From: Crocinitomicaceae bacterium
GTDB lineage: Bacteria > Bacteroidota > Bacteroidia > Flavobacteriales_D > Crocinitomicaceae
Direction: 5' to 3'
Length of the DNA stretch: 64,000 nt
NCBI GenBank assembly: GCA_024643545.1
Contig: JAHEMR010000001.1
Span: 1-64,000, forward strand
Under the pieces are notes generated by a model. It made no database searches, was not told the origin of the DNA, and was given only the letters and a program-made list of their open reading frames with translations. Of this stretch, positions 44,111 to 53,481 are shown piece after piece. The position numbers were made by a program, and so were the translations under genes. The first letter of the stretch is position 1. The number at the start of each line of letters is the position of its first letter.

Positions 44111-44905
44111 TCAAATGTTGTCTTTTTTCAAATCTAAATCATTGATACCGTGAATTGAATAAGTATACACAAACCGAGTATGACGGTTTATTTTACTCCC
44201 TTCAATTTTCTTGCCATGATTCCCCTCCAGAAAGACCAATTTTTCATCTGTTAATTGACCTGCAATTTTTCCATAATACTCCTCCTTAGTTGGATGTTCA
44301 GGCCAGCATACATTATAAATCTCATCTTGTTTAGGTTCCGCCAAAATGCACATTATCGCAGCTATGATGTCAGATTGATGAATCAAATTGACCGGAGCTT
44401 GACCGTTACTTATGTCCCGTTTATGTCGCAAGAAAAAGCGTACCGGATGACGATTTGGACCAACGTGACCAGCTAAACGAAGAATAATATATTTACCCGT
44501 CACGAGTGCTCGAATGCACTCTTCCATATGGAAAACAAGGTGTGATGTACTGACGGGAGCTGATTCATCCATTACCCTCGATTCATCCAAATAAACACCT
44601 GTAGAACTTGTAAAAATCACAAGGTCGGCTTTAATCGAAGACACTAAATTCTGCAAAGATTCTAGTACGCCCGCAAATGGAGGAAAGGTTATAATTACCG
44701 CATCGAAGAATTTACTTGGTGTTTCTTCCCAAGAAACAATTTGATCAATTTTCATTAAACGAACTGGATAAATTCCATCAGACAACATTTCATTGAGTTT
44801 GTTTTCATCTGTAGAAGTAGAATAAACGTTCGCCCCATCTTCTTTTAAAGCTAGAGAAAGCGCTTTTCCTAACCAACCATATCCGATAATCAAGTAATTT
44901 TTCAT
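44111..44905 (-). CDS. NAD(P)-binding Rossmann protein, extended-SDR/YeeZ-like
   Basis: A 264-residue protein from the ATG at 44905. The N-terminus MKNYLIIGYGWLGKALSLAL holds the Gly-rich dinucleotide-binding loop. FTSSTGVYLDESRVMDE resembles the SDR active-site strand, but the Tyr-x-x-x-Lys pair is not obvious. Members of the YeeZ-like group are annotated as sugar-nucleotide epimerases without proven activity. In-frame starts upstream reach 44929 but add no Rossmann residues. It is divergent from lpdA. Confidence 0.8.
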   Translation of the reverse strand: MKNYLIIGYGWLGKALSLALKEDGANVYSTSTDENKLNEMLSDGIYPVRLMKIDQIVSWEETPSKFFDAVIITFPPFAGVLESLQNLVSSIKADLVIFTSSTGVYLDESRVMDESAPVSTSHLVFHMEECIRALVTGKYIILRLAGHVGPNRHPVRFFLRHKRDISNGQAPVNLIHQSDIIAAIMCILAEPKQDEIYNVCWPEHPTKEEYYGKIAGQLTDEKLVFLEGNHGKKIEGSKINRHTRFVYTYSIHGINDLDLKKDNI

Positions 44906-44992
44906 CCATGTGATAAACGTAGAATTCACAAAAGAGTTTGTTTTTTATTTACGGATATCCCCTTTCTGTTTTTAACTTGTGAATTGTTGTGC

Positions 44993-45000
44993 TAACTTTG
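44993..45000 (+). promoter_or_regulatory. -7 box of lpdA
   Basis: Exact TAACTTTG, ending 15 bp before the lpdA ATG at 45016. A possible GTG start at 44989 would lie inside the promoter, so the box supports the later start. Confidence 0.5.
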
Positions 45001-45015
45001 ACGAAAATTTGTGAG

Positions 45016-46419
45016 ATGAACGCTTTTGATGTAATTGTAGTAGGATCGGGTCCAGGTGGATATGTTTCAGCACTTCGATGTGCACAACTAGGACTTAAAA
45101 CAGCACTGGTAGAAAAATACAATACCCTTGGTGGTACTTGTTTAAATGTAGGATGTATTCCTTCTAAAGCATTATTAGATTCTTCTGAACATTTCCACAA
45201 TGCACAGCACAATTTCCAAGCACACGGTATAGAAATTACTGGATTAAAAGCAAACTTAACCCAAATGATCAACCGAAAAAATGAAGTGGTTAGTCAAACG
45301 TGTGCGGGAGTTAAATTTTTAATGGATAAAAATAAAGTATCTGTTTTTCATGGACTTGGTTCTTTTGCAGATGCCAATACCATTTTAGTGAAAAGTGCAG
45401 ATGGAACTGAAACAGTTCTCCAAGGGAAGAACATCGTTATAGCAACCGGTTCAAAACCAAACTTTTTCCCAGGAATGGAACCAGATAAAAAACGCATCAT
45501 TACTTCCACTGAGGCACTTAATATGACTGAAATTCCAAAAAGAATGTTGGTGATTGGTGGTGGTGTTATTGGGCTAGAACTCGGATCAGTATACGCAAGG
45601 TTAGGTGCAGAAGTTGAAGTAGTTGAATTTGCACCAACAATTCTTCCAACTATGGATGCAGGAATCGGTAAAGAGTTTACTAAAATTCTTAAAAAAGAAG
45701 GATTCAAATTCCACATGGAGCACCGCGTGTTAAAAGTTGAAAATAAAGGTAAAAAAGTAGTTTTAACTGCCGAAAATAATAAAGGTGAGACCGTAACCCT
45801 TGAAGCTGATTATTGCCTTGTTGCTGTTGGAAGAAAAGCATACACAGAGGGCCTTAACCTTGAAAAAGCGGGTCTGAGCGCAACAGATAGAGGTCAAATC
45901 GAAGTCAATGACCACCTACAAACAAAAATGAGTCACATTTACGCAATTGGTGACGTGGTACGTGGAGCAATGCTCGCACATAAAGCAGAAGAAGAAGGTG
46001 TGTTTGTAGCAGAAATGATTGCCGGACAAAAACCGCACATCAATTATAATTTGATTCCAGGAGTCGTTTATACTTGGCCTGAAATTGCCGCTGTTGGAAA
46101 AACAGAAGAGGAATTAAAAACCGCCGGAATTGCTTACAAAGCAGGTAGTTTTCCGATCAAAGCTTTAGGAAGAGCGAGAGCAAGTATGGATACGAGTGGT
46201 TTCATCAAAGTATTGGCGGATGAAAAAACAGACGAAATCCTTGGCGTACACATGATTGCACCAAGAGCCGCTGATTTAATAATGGAAGCAGTTACAGCCA
46301 TGGAATACCGTGCTTCAGCAGAAGATATTGCACGCATTTGTCATGGTCATCCAACATACTCAGAAGCATTGAAAGAAGCGGCATTAGCAGCTACAGATAA
46401 TCGCGCTTTACATATCTAA
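45016..46419 (+). CDS. lpdA: Dihydrolipoyl dehydrogenase (E3)
   Basis: The flavoprotein E3 subunit of 2-oxo acid dehydrogenase complexes and the glycine cleavage system; it reoxidises dihydrolipoamide with NAD. From the ATG at 45016 it has 467 residues. It shows FAD-binding VVGSGPGGYVSA, redox pair C42/C47 (GGTCLNVGCIPSK), NAD-binding VIGGGVIGLELGS, second FAD motif YAIGDVVRG, and the catalytic His-Glu of the partner subunit (H445 and E450 in HGHPTYSEA). No E1 or E2 gene is adjacent. Confidence 0.97.
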   Translation: MNAFDVIVVGSGPGGYVSALRCAQLGLKTALVEKYNTLGGTCLNVGCIPSKALLDSSEHFHNAQHNFQAHGIEITGLKANLTQMINRKNEVVSQTCAGVKFLMDKNKVSVFHGLGSFADANTILVKSADGTETVLQGKNIVIATGSKPNFFPGMEPDKKRIITSTEALNMTEIPKRMLVIGGGVIGLELGSVYARLGAEVEVVEFAPTILPTMDAGIGKEFTKILKKEGFKFHMEHRVLKVENKGKKVVLTAENNKGETVTLEADYCLVAVGRKAYTEGLNLEKAGLSATDRGQIEVNDHLQTKMSHIYAIGDVVRGAMLAHKAEEEGVFVAEMIAGQKPHINYNLIPGVVYTWPEIAAVGKTEEELKTAGIAYKAGSFPIKALGRARASMDTSGFIKVLADEKTDEILGVHMIAPRAADLIMEAVTAMEYRASAEDIARICHGHPTYSEALKEAALAATDNRALHI

Positions 46420-46423
46420 AAAC

Positions 46424-46777
46424 TTAAGCAGAAAAAGCATCGGCAATGTGTTCGATGCTTGTTTGAAATTGATTGTGTACGATGGATATAATGTCAAAAC
46501 GTACGTTTCGATCAATTTGATTGTCTTGAACATAACGATCTGCCACATTGATGATTTGACGTTGTTTAGACCTCGTTACTGCGCGCCAAGGTTCTCCAAT
46601 TTGTGCAGTACACCTTGCCTTTACTTCGACGATAACCAATTCTTCGCCGTCTAAAAGTACCAAGTCTACTTCCCATCTTTTAAAACGAATATTGCGGTCA
46701 ATCAATTGATAACCTTTTCGCTGTAAAAAACACAACGCTTCGTCTTCTCCCCAGACTCCCAACTCCTCTTTTTTCAT
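46424..46777 (-). CDS. yraN: YraN family (UPF0102) putative endonuclease
   Basis: A 117-residue protein with the YraN pattern: GVWGEDEALCFLQRKGYQLI at the N-terminus, then WEVDLVLLDGEELVIVEVKA, which is the D...ExK core of a restriction-endonuclease-like fold, and RAVTRSKQRQI. The family is predicted to be a nuclease acting on branched DNA; its real role is not settled. It is convergent with lpdA (4 bp gap) and divergent from hutI. Confidence 0.92.
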   Translation of the reverse strand: MKKEELGVWGEDEALCFLQRKGYQLIDRNIRFKRWEVDLVLLDGEELVIVEVKARCTAQIGEPWRAVTRSKQRQIINVADRYVQDNQIDRNVRFDIISIVHNQFQTSIEHIADAFSA

Positions 46778-46861
46778 TTTCTTTTTACTTAAATATACAA
46801 TTTTCTGCTCGATTTTCTGAGTGAATGAAACTAGAAAGTATCTTTATATTAAATTCGTTTT

Positions 46862-48094
46862 ATGTCTAAAATTCTCATTAAAAATATCAAAGGACTCGTT
46901 CAAGCAGGTGAACAGATTCCATCTGTTCGAAAAGGCGCGGAAATGAAACAACTAGACATGATTTCGAATGCCTATCTAGCATTAGAGGATGGAGAGGTCA
47001 TCGCCTACGGTCCCATGACTGAATGGGAAGGAATCATTGATTGGCGAGGTGTAGAAATTGTAGATGCTGATGGATGTTTTGTCTTGCCCGCTTTTATAGA
47101 TTCCCATACACACACGGTATTTGCCAAAACACGTGAAGAAGAGTTCGTCGATCGCATTCATGGACTTAGTTACGAAGAAATTGCAGCAAAAGGCGGTGGA
47201 ATATTAAATTCCGCTAGAAAATTAAGCGAGTTATCAGAAGATGAGCTTTTTCATTCTGCAAAAACGCGGATTGAACGTATCATACAAACCGGAACCGGTG
47301 CCCTAGAAATTAAATCGGGATATGGCCTTTCATTGGAAGGGGAACTAAAAATGCTTCGGGTCATTAAACGACTGAAAGAATGCATGCCAATCGCCATTAA
47401 AGCAACATTTTTAGGTGCGCATGCCTTTCCAGCGGAGTTTAAAGATAATAAACGTGCGTACATCGATTTGATTATCAATGAAATGTTGCCGGCAATTCAC
47501 ACAGAACAATTGGCCGATTATATCGATGTATTCTGTGAACGCAATTATTTTTCTGTCCTTGATATGGAAGAGGTATTAAAAGCAGGTATTGCTTTAGGCC
47601 TGAAACCCAAAGTTCACGTCAATCAATTTAGTATTCTCGGTGGCGTGCAAAAGGCAGTTGAACTTGGTGCCATTTCAGTAGATCACTTAGAAGAAATTGA
47701 CGAAAACGACATACAAGCACTTAAAAGTTCGAACACGATACCTACCCTACTTCCAGGTTGCTCACACTTTCTTTCCATTCCTTTTGGAGATGCAAGACGC
47801 ATCATCTCTGCCGGACTTCCACTTGCGTTAGCGAGTGATTTCAATCCAGGATCGTCGCCAAACTATGACTTAATGACCATATTATCGTTGGCATGTATTA
47901 AGCAAAAAATGACGCCTGAAGAAGGAATAAATGCCTTAACGATTAATGCAGCTGCGGCACTTGAACTAAGTGATAGCCATGGGAAAATTGCAATTGGCAG
48001 AAAGTCTCCAATTATGCTAACAAAAGAAATTCCATCATTGGCTTATCTCGCGTATGCTTTTGGAGAACAACATGTGCAACGAATTTTCATTTGA
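46862..48094 (+). CDS. hutI: Imidazolonepropionase
   Basis: The third step of histidine degradation: 4-imidazolone-5-propanoate to N-formimino-L-glutamate. The 410-residue metal-dependent amidohydrolase has HxH in IDSHTHTVFAKTREEEF, EIKSGYGLSLEGE, FLGAHAFP, VHVNQFSILGG and the late metal/catalytic region LPGCSHFLSIPFGDARR and ASDFNPGSSP. hutH, hutU and hutG are not adjacent, so the pathway genes are scattered. TraB/GumN follows 31 bp later but has its own promoter. Confidence 0.96.
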   Translation: MSKILIKNIKGLVQAGEQIPSVRKGAEMKQLDMISNAYLALEDGEVIAYGPMTEWEGIIDWRGVEIVDADGCFVLPAFIDSHTHTVFAKTREEEFVDRIHGLSYEEIAAKGGGILNSARKLSELSEDELFHSAKTRIERIIQTGTGALEIKSGYGLSLEGELKMLRVIKRLKECMPIAIKATFLGAHAFPAEFKDNKRAYIDLIINEMLPAIHTEQLADYIDVFCERNYFSVLDMEEVLKAGIALGLKPKVHVNQFSILGGVQKAVELGAISVDHLEEIDENDIQALKSSNTIPTLLPGCSHFLSIPFGDARRIISAGLPLALASDFNPGSSPNYDLMTILSLACIKQKMTPEEGINALTINAAAALELSDSHGKIAIGRKSPIMLTKEIPSLAYLAYAFGEQHVQRIFI

Positions 48095-48117
48095 TTCCGT
48101 GTAAAAATGTACCTTTG
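48090..48117 (+). promoter_or_regulatory. Promoter of TraB/GumN gene
   Basis: TTTG at 48090-48093, overlapping the end of hutI, a 16 bp spacer and an exact TACCTTTG at 48110-48117, 8 bp before the ATG. Confidence 0.5.
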
Positions 48118-48125
48118 AACATAAG

Positions 48126-49352
48126 ATGAAATACGCAATCCTTCTCTGTACCATTTATTGCACTTGCTTTACCGCATTTGGTCAAAATTATTCTGATGAC
48201 CGTGAATTATTGTGGGAGATAACAGGAAATGGATTAAAGAAAAAATCCTATTTGTTTGGTTCCTTGCATTCGAATGATAAACGGCTATTTCAATTATCAG
48301 ATTCCGTATACACTGCGATGATCAACACAGAGAAATTAATCCTTGAAACCGATGTGTTTAGTTTATTCAATGAACTTGACACACGAACAAAATTACCCAC
48401 GACGCTTTACGATAAAAATGGCAATCCTTATACCTCTGAAATAGATGCCAGCAAAACGTTTTACGGTGACGAAGATGGAATGCCGCAGTTTTTAGATGCT
48501 TACTTTCAACAATTCTGTTTAAATGCCAAAAAAGAGTTTATTCCGTTGGAGACTGTTAAAGAGCAGTTCGATTTACTCACAGATGAATTTCAGCTTTCCG
48601 ACAAACAAATCATTGACAATGCCTTAAATAACTTCACACACGAACGTTTAATCGAACTTTACCTAAATGGGGATTTAATTTCCATCGATAAGTTCATGAA
48701 GGCGAACATGTCGAGGCAAGATGGACTTTACGACGAGGTGATCACCAAGAGAAACGTGCAAATGTCTCAAAAACTTGATTCCATTTTGAAAACCAAAACG
48801 AGTTTTTTCTGTGCTGTCGGTGCAGGACATTTAGGCGGGTCAAACGGCATCATTAATCTATTGAGATCAAAAGGCTACAAAGTAAGAGTAGTTACTTGGT
48901 ATCATTCCGAAAAAGCAAATGGAGATCAATTGAAAGTCCGATCGTTTAATGAGTATATTTTCCAAGATGCACAATCAGGATTAGTAGCAAAATTAGCAGG
49001 AAAACCAATTGTTTTAGAGGAAGCTGACGGAGTTAAACGCATAATTTACCGTGAGTTGGGACAAGGAAATACGTATGAAATATCGATCATACCCCTCGAT
49101 ACAAATTTAACTCCAGAGGAAATCGCATCTATCTACATTGCCAATCCTTCGAATACCAATACGCGTGAGGTTCTACTAGACGATGGACGAGTAATCTACG
49201 AAGGATTATCAAACAATTACCCTGAGGGTTTAAATTATGTTCAAATACAATTTAGTTCCAACTACTTTGCAGTAATCAAAGCATATGGCGGGAATAAATT
49301 CATGCATTCCAATCGTCCAAATCAATTTTTCCAAAGAGTATGGTTTGAATAG
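48126..49352 (+). CDS. TraB/GumN family protein
   Basis: A 408-residue exported protein (signal ends TAFG, then Gln). The TraB/GumN domain is clear: LLWEITGNGLKKKSYLFGSL, HSNDKRLF, EKLILETDVF, and the C-terminal motif SFFCAVGAGHLGGSNGIINLL, KGYKVRVV with its conserved Gly-His. The family is related to Tiki-type metalloproteases, with GxxH and E motifs as metal ligands, so proteolysis in the periplasm or outside is possible but unproven. About 130 extra residues follow the domain and I do not recognise them. Confidence 0.9.
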   Translation: MKYAILLCTIYCTCFTAFGQNYSDDRELLWEITGNGLKKKSYLFGSLHSNDKRLFQLSDSVYTAMINTEKLILETDVFSLFNELDTRTKLPTTLYDKNGNPYTSEIDASKTFYGDEDGMPQFLDAYFQQFCLNAKKEFIPLETVKEQFDLLTDEFQLSDKQIIDNALNNFTHERLIELYLNGDLISIDKFMKANMSRQDGLYDEVITKRNVQMSQKLDSILKTKTSFFCAVGAGHLGGSNGIINLLRSKGYKVRVVTWYHSEKANGDQLKVRSFNEYIFQDAQSGLVAKLAGKPIVLEEADGVKRIIYRELGQGNTYEISIIPLDTNLTPEEIASIYIANPSNTNTREVLLDDGRVIYEGLSNNYPEGLNYVQIQFSSNYFAVIKAYGGNKFMHSNRPNQFFQRVWFE

Positions 49353-49393
49353 AATGCTTATCTTCGGTACATTCTTCCACCTATTACCATCAA

Positions 49394-52189
49394 ATGAAAT
49401 TTATTGATACGCTTGCACAGAAAATTCTTGATGACTACACTGAATTAGAACATTTAGTTGTCATCCTTCCATCTGAAAGAGCGGTAAAATACCTTGGGAA
49501 TTCCTTGTTTAAACTAAATAAGGGTCCTTTGATTGCACCGGAAATGTCCACCATTGACCGATGGGTAAGAAATCAGTTTAACCATATCATTGATCCGACA
49601 AGACTTTTACTTGTACTGTTTGAAAGTTATTTGCAAACCGAAGAAGGAAAAGGAGAAAGTTTTGAGTCCTTCCTAACATGGGGTTCAACATTACTCAGTG
49701 ACTTTAACGACCTTGATCGATACTTGGTTGACCAAGAACAAATTTTTAAAAATTTAAAATCCATAAAAGAATTAGAAAGTTGGCAAATTGACGAGGAAAA
49801 TTACAGTGAATCTCAGTTAAAGTTCATGGCTTTTTGGGAGCAAATACCTAAACTGCACGAGCAGTTAATGCTTGAGTTGAAAAATCGATCACAGCTAACA
49901 CTTGCACAGGCGTATAGAAAATTAGCTGAAGAAACCACGACCTTAATTCCTGCTGGCAAGCGCTATATTTTTGCTGGATTCAATGCCCTTTCTAAAGCAG
50001 AACTTCAACTCATTAAAAATTTAATAAAACGAGGTGATGCCGAATTTATAATAGATGCGGACAAGTATTACCTAGAAAATGAACAACATGAGGCAGGATC
50101 ATTTTTGAGGGATGACTTAGAATTCCTAGGTCTCAAAACAGCACTTGTTACGCATGACAATTTGAAAAAATCTCCCATTGATTTTACCATAATTGAATGC
50201 GCTCAGCATACTGGACAAATAAAAGTGGCAGCAACAGAACTCGCAAAATTGAATCAAGATGAATTGGATGAAACCATGGTTTTACTTGCTGACGAGAGTT
50301 TAATTCATTCACTTGTTAAGAACATACCAGCAAATGTTGGCAAGGCGAATATCACCCTCGGACTTCCTTTGCAACAAACACCGATTAAATCTTGGGTGGA
50401 TTTATTATTTACCATTCAAGAAAACAAGAAGCGCTTTCGAACAAAAGCACTTTATTTTAAAGATTTTCAACGTATTCTAAACCATGTATTTTGTTTGGCC
50501 TCACTTCCGGAAGAAGAGAAAAAAGAATTAGCCGCAATTGAACAAGATAGCATCCGAAAAAACAAAGTTTTTCAATCCGTAGATCGACTAAATTTACCCC
50601 CTAAATCAAAAGTGTTATTTGAATTAGTAACGTCAGACTGGAATGAAGATTGGCCAACTGCCCTAGGGAAAATTAGGGAATTAAATGTACTATTCGCAGA
50701 CTCATTTGACCAAATCTATGAGTTCGAACGAACAGCAGTTCAAGTTTTTGATCAAGCCATGCGCGGATTTGAATCCTTGTTAAGGGACGGTATTCCTACT
50801 ATGGAGATGCGCAGTTTCAAGTTATTGCTAAACCAACATTGGTCAACTTCCACCATTGCATTTCACGGTAATCCAACCAACGGACTTCAAATCATGGGTT
50901 TATTAGAGACACGCATGATTGACTTTAAAAACCTCATCATTCTTGGATTGAATGAAGGAAAACTTCCAAACAACAATCCTATTCGAACCTTGATTCCAAT
51001 GGATTTGCGTGCAGTATTCAAACTTCCATCAACTAGGGAAAAACAGGGGCTATTTGCACATCACTTCTACCGACTTTTACATCAAGCGGAACGTGTTTTA
51101 GCTACGTATACAGCGGCTGCAGAACAAATTGGGAGCAATGAAGCAAGTCGATATTTGATGCAAATAGAAATGGAATTAACAAAAGCTAATCCATCAATTA
51201 CATGGAAAAAATTGTTTTACCATGTGCCTTTCTCGGATAGGACTTCATTAAATACCACTCAGATTGAAAAAACTCCTGAAGTCATTCAACGAATAAACGA
51301 GTTTTTAGAGAAACCTTTATCAGCATCTGCCTTAAACAAATATATGATTTGTCCTTTGGACTATTATTACAGATATTTAGTAGAATTTGGGGAAGATAAG
51401 GAAGTGGAAGAGGAAATCGAAAACAACACTTTTGGAAGCATCATTCATACTACATTGGAAGACTTGTTTAAGCCTTTCGCACAGCGAGATAAACAAGGTG
51501 CCTATGTTCATCCAGCACCACCACCCGTTCGTGAAAAGGATGTGTTAAAAATGCTTGATACATTCAAGAAGGGCTTATATAATGGATTCTTAAAACATTT
51601 TGATCAAGACGAGTCGTTATTTAAAACCGGGAAAAATCGCTTGAGTTATGAAATGGCCGTTGAAATCACTAAAAATGTACTTCAGAGAGAACTTACATTT
51701 ATTCAAAGTCTAGATGAACCGCTGTACATTGAACAGATTGAAGCTGAAATGCACACAGAAATACTTGTTCCTTTCCAAAATGGAACAAAGAAAATACGTT
51801 TTAAAGGATACATCGACCGGATTGATCGCATTGGAAATCGTTATAGGGTCATTGATTACAAAACTGGAAAAGTCAAAAAGGATTATGTTGAATACCAAAC
51901 TTCGGGTAAAGGACTCATTCCATCCTTTATTAAAGCGAAGCATGCATTTCAATTATCTTTATACTGTTTGTTTTTCAAGGATCAATACGGAACGCTGCCA
52001 GACGAGGCAAAAATCACTTCCCTCATTAATGTGAATGAGGACTTCAATTTATCCATGAAAAATGGGGTGTTAGCAGATATGGTTCCGGTGGTACATGAAT
52101 TATTGAGTGAAATTCTTGTCCAACTTTATGATACGAATCAACCCTTCGAACATCAACCAGATTCAGATTATTGCCAATATTGCGCTTAA
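49394..52189 (+). CDS. AddB-like PD-(D/E)XK nuclease / inactivated helicase
   Basis: A 931-residue protein of the AddB/RexB-like group found in Bacteroidota. The N-terminal helicase part starts HLVVILPSERAVKYL but has no Walker A lysine, and GLLETRMIDFKNLIILGLNE, EGKLP is the degenerate helicase core. The C-terminal nuclease has GSIIHTTLEDLF, then D808 and D821-Y822-K823 (IDYKTGK), and QLSLYC. Normal family members hold a 4Fe-4S cluster with one Cys before (here CPLDYYYRYL) and three Cys at the end; here the chain stops at CQYCA, so one ligand is missing. No addA partner gene adjoins it. Repair of double-strand breaks is the likely role. Confidence 0.87.
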   Translation: MKFIDTLAQKILDDYTELEHLVVILPSERAVKYLGNSLFKLNKGPLIAPEMSTIDRWVRNQFNHIIDPTRLLLVLFESYLQTEEGKGESFESFLTWGSTLLSDFNDLDRYLVDQEQIFKNLKSIKELESWQIDEENYSESQLKFMAFWEQIPKLHEQLMLELKNRSQLTLAQAYRKLAEETTTLIPAGKRYIFAGFNALSKAELQLIKNLIKRGDAEFIIDADKYYLENEQHEAGSFLRDDLEFLGLKTALVTHDNLKKSPIDFTIIECAQHTGQIKVAATELAKLNQDELDETMVLLADESLIHSLVKNIPANVGKANITLGLPLQQTPIKSWVDLLFTIQENKKRFRTKALYFKDFQRILNHVFCLASLPEEEKKELAAIEQDSIRKNKVFQSVDRLNLPPKSKVLFELVTSDWNEDWPTALGKIRELNVLFADSFDQIYEFERTAVQVFDQAMRGFESLLRDGIPTMEMRSFKLLLNQHWSTSTIAFHGNPTNGLQIMGLLETRMIDFKNLIILGLNEGKLPNNNPIRTLIPMDLRAVFKLPSTREKQGLFAHHFYRLLHQAERVLATYTAAAEQIGSNEASRYLMQIEMELTKANPSITWKKLFYHVPFSDRTSLNTTQIEKTPEVIQRINEFLEKPLSASALNKYMICPLDYYYRYLVEFGEDKEVEEEIENNTFGSIIHTTLEDLFKPFAQRDKQGAYVHPAPPPVREKDVLKMLDTFKKGLYNGFLKHFDQDESLFKTGKNRLSYEMAVEITKNVLQRELTFIQSLDEPLYIEQIEAEMHTEILVPFQNGTKKIRFKGYIDRIDRIGNRYRVIDYKTGKVKKDYVEYQTSGKGLIPSFIKAKHAFQLSLYCLFFKDQYGTLPDEAKITSLINVNEDFNLSMKNGVLADMVPVVHELLSEILVQLYDTNQPFEHQPDSDYCQYCA

Positions 52190-52198
52190 AACAAAAAA

Positions 52199-52244
52199 AC
52201 CTGAAAAGAAATAAAGGAATTAATCCGTTTAGCTCTTTTCAGGT
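52199..52244 (-). terminator. Terminator after the hypothetical gene at 52338-52697
   Basis: An 11 bp perfect stem (ACCTGAAAAGA at 52199-52209 / TCTTTTCAGGT at 52234-52244) with a 24-base loop; on the minus strand it is followed by a run of seven T. The rest of the 148 bp gap between the AddB-like gene and this gene holds nothing I can identify. Confidence 0.75.
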
Positions 52245-52337
52245 TACTGCAAGTTAAATAAAACCAAAACCGAACAAACGTTTTTGTTCCGCTTTCAACT
52301 AGACGAAAGTATCTTGAAGAAAGTTGCCTTTTGGTGA

Positions 52338-52697
52338 TTAATATAATTCTGCCTTTAATGCAGTTCTGTAATCTTTCATTTCTTCACGATTGATTTTGTG
52401 ATCTGCATTCTTTAGTAAATTCAATAAATACAACAGATTTTCGTTATCATCGATTTCAATAGGATATTCATTCCCCTCCTCGTCTTCATCGTATTGAGCC
52501 TGAACATCAAAGCACTCATTTTCTGTTAAAAACTCATATGTTAAACGTAATAATTTAACAACTAAAGGATCTTGCTCCAATAATGCCATTTCGCGTAATG
52601 CTTTCAAATCCTCCACTAAATTTGAGGCAGTTACACCACTCTTTTCAACATTTGCGATGATAGCATCTAATTTTTGATTCGCTAGTCCAGTTTTCAT
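52338..52697 (-). CDS. Hypothetical protein, helical and acidic
   Basis: A 119-residue soluble protein from the ATG at 52697 (MKTGLANQKLDAIIANVEKS). A TTG at 52718 could add seven residues, but it lies inside the -7 box, so it is not transcribed. The protein is helical with an acidic linker (YDEDEEGNEYPIEIDDNENL). No family is recognised. It has its own promoter and terminator, so it is a monocistronic gene between two rightward genes. Confidence 0.75.
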   Translation of the reverse strand: MKTGLANQKLDAIIANVEKSGVTASNLVEDLKALREMALLEQDPLVVKLLRLTYEFLTENECFDVQAQYDEDEEGNEYPIEIDDNENLLYLLNLLKNADHKINREEMKDYRTALKAELY

Positions 52698-52715
52698 GTA
52701 GTCAATTTTGATAGG

Positions 52716-52723
52716 CAAATTTA
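52716..52723 (-). promoter_or_regulatory. -7 box of the hypothetical gene
   Basis: Exact TAAATTTG on the minus strand, ending 18 bp before the ATG at 52697. It faces the LysE promoter 76 bp away. Confidence 0.5.
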
Positions 52724-52798
52724 GTGGAAATCATTGAAATATTCATGCTTACATGGAGAACATTCTACAAAAGCCGTTTCTCGAGCAAAAAGAAATCC

Positions 52799-52806
52799 TA
52801 TTTTTG
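52799..52806 (+). promoter_or_regulatory. -7 box of LysE-family gene
   Basis: Exact TATTTTTG ending 4 bp before the ATG at 52811, a leaderless-type arrangement. A TTTC lies about 18 bp upstream in the -33 position. Confidence 0.55.
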
Positions 52807-52810
52807 TTAA

Positions 52811-53476
52811 ATGGATTTCTTTATACAAGCTTTTAGTATTGGGTTCTTGTTAAGTGTAATGATTGGACCGATTTTCTTTCTATTACTTGAAACAAGTATT
52901 ACCAAAGGATTCCGATCAGCACTTGCTTTAGACCTCGGAGTGCTAATCAGTGATATCGTTTATGTACTTATTGCCGTCATGTTTGTCGAGCAAATAAAAG
53001 GCCTTATCGCTGGAAATAAGGTAATGTTCAGCATCATTGGCGGAAGTATTTTTGTCATTTATGGCGTCATTAATTTGATGAAAAAAGTCGCTATCTTGGA
53101 TACCCAAAAATTAGAAGGCATCGACGCAAACATTGATTCAAGCAAACAACATAACAACACAAAAGATTACGTTTTCTTGGGTTTGAAAGGTTTTGTATTG
53201 AATTTTGCCAATCCGATGGTGATTTTTTATTGGGTAAGTGTGGCATCCGTTGCAAATAATGCAGTTCCAGATAAAAATAGTACCACATGGGCTTTTGTTT
53301 TTTTAGCTGTCGTACTACTCACATTTTTCAGTATTGATGTTTTAAAAATAATTGCTGCAAAAAAGATACGTCCTTTAGTGAATCAAACGCTATTAAACGG
53401 ATTGAATAGACTTATTGGAATTGTATTTACCTTATTTGGATTGTTTCTTATTCTTCAATTCTTCTTAAAGAAATAA
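52811..53476 (+). CDS. LysE-family amino acid exporter
   Basis: A 221-residue inner-membrane protein with six helices. The N-terminal GFLLSVMIGPIFFLLLETSI and TKGFRSALALDLGVLISDIV are the LysE/RhtB pattern, and LKGFVLNFANPMVIFYWVSV is the second conserved region (NP motif). The family exports amino acids or small metabolites. It is followed 5 bp later by the YwqK-repeat gene and is probably co-transcribed with it. Confidence 0.92.
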   Translation: MDFFIQAFSIGFLLSVMIGPIFFLLLETSITKGFRSALALDLGVLISDIVYVLIAVMFVEQIKGLIAGNKVMFSIIGGSIFVIYGVINLMKKVAILDTQKLEGIDANIDSSKQHNNTKDYVFLGLKGFVLNFANPMVIFYWVSVASVANNAVPDKNSTTWAFVFLAVVLLTFFSIDVLKIIAAKKIRPLVNQTLLNGLNRLIGIVFTLFGLFLILQFFLKK

Positions 53477-53481
53477 ACCTT

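Noticed and set aside
44989..45015. Earlier GTG start for lpdA
   Set aside because: The -7 box lies inside this stretch and E3 proteins start at the FAD-binding strand; the ATG at 45016 is better.
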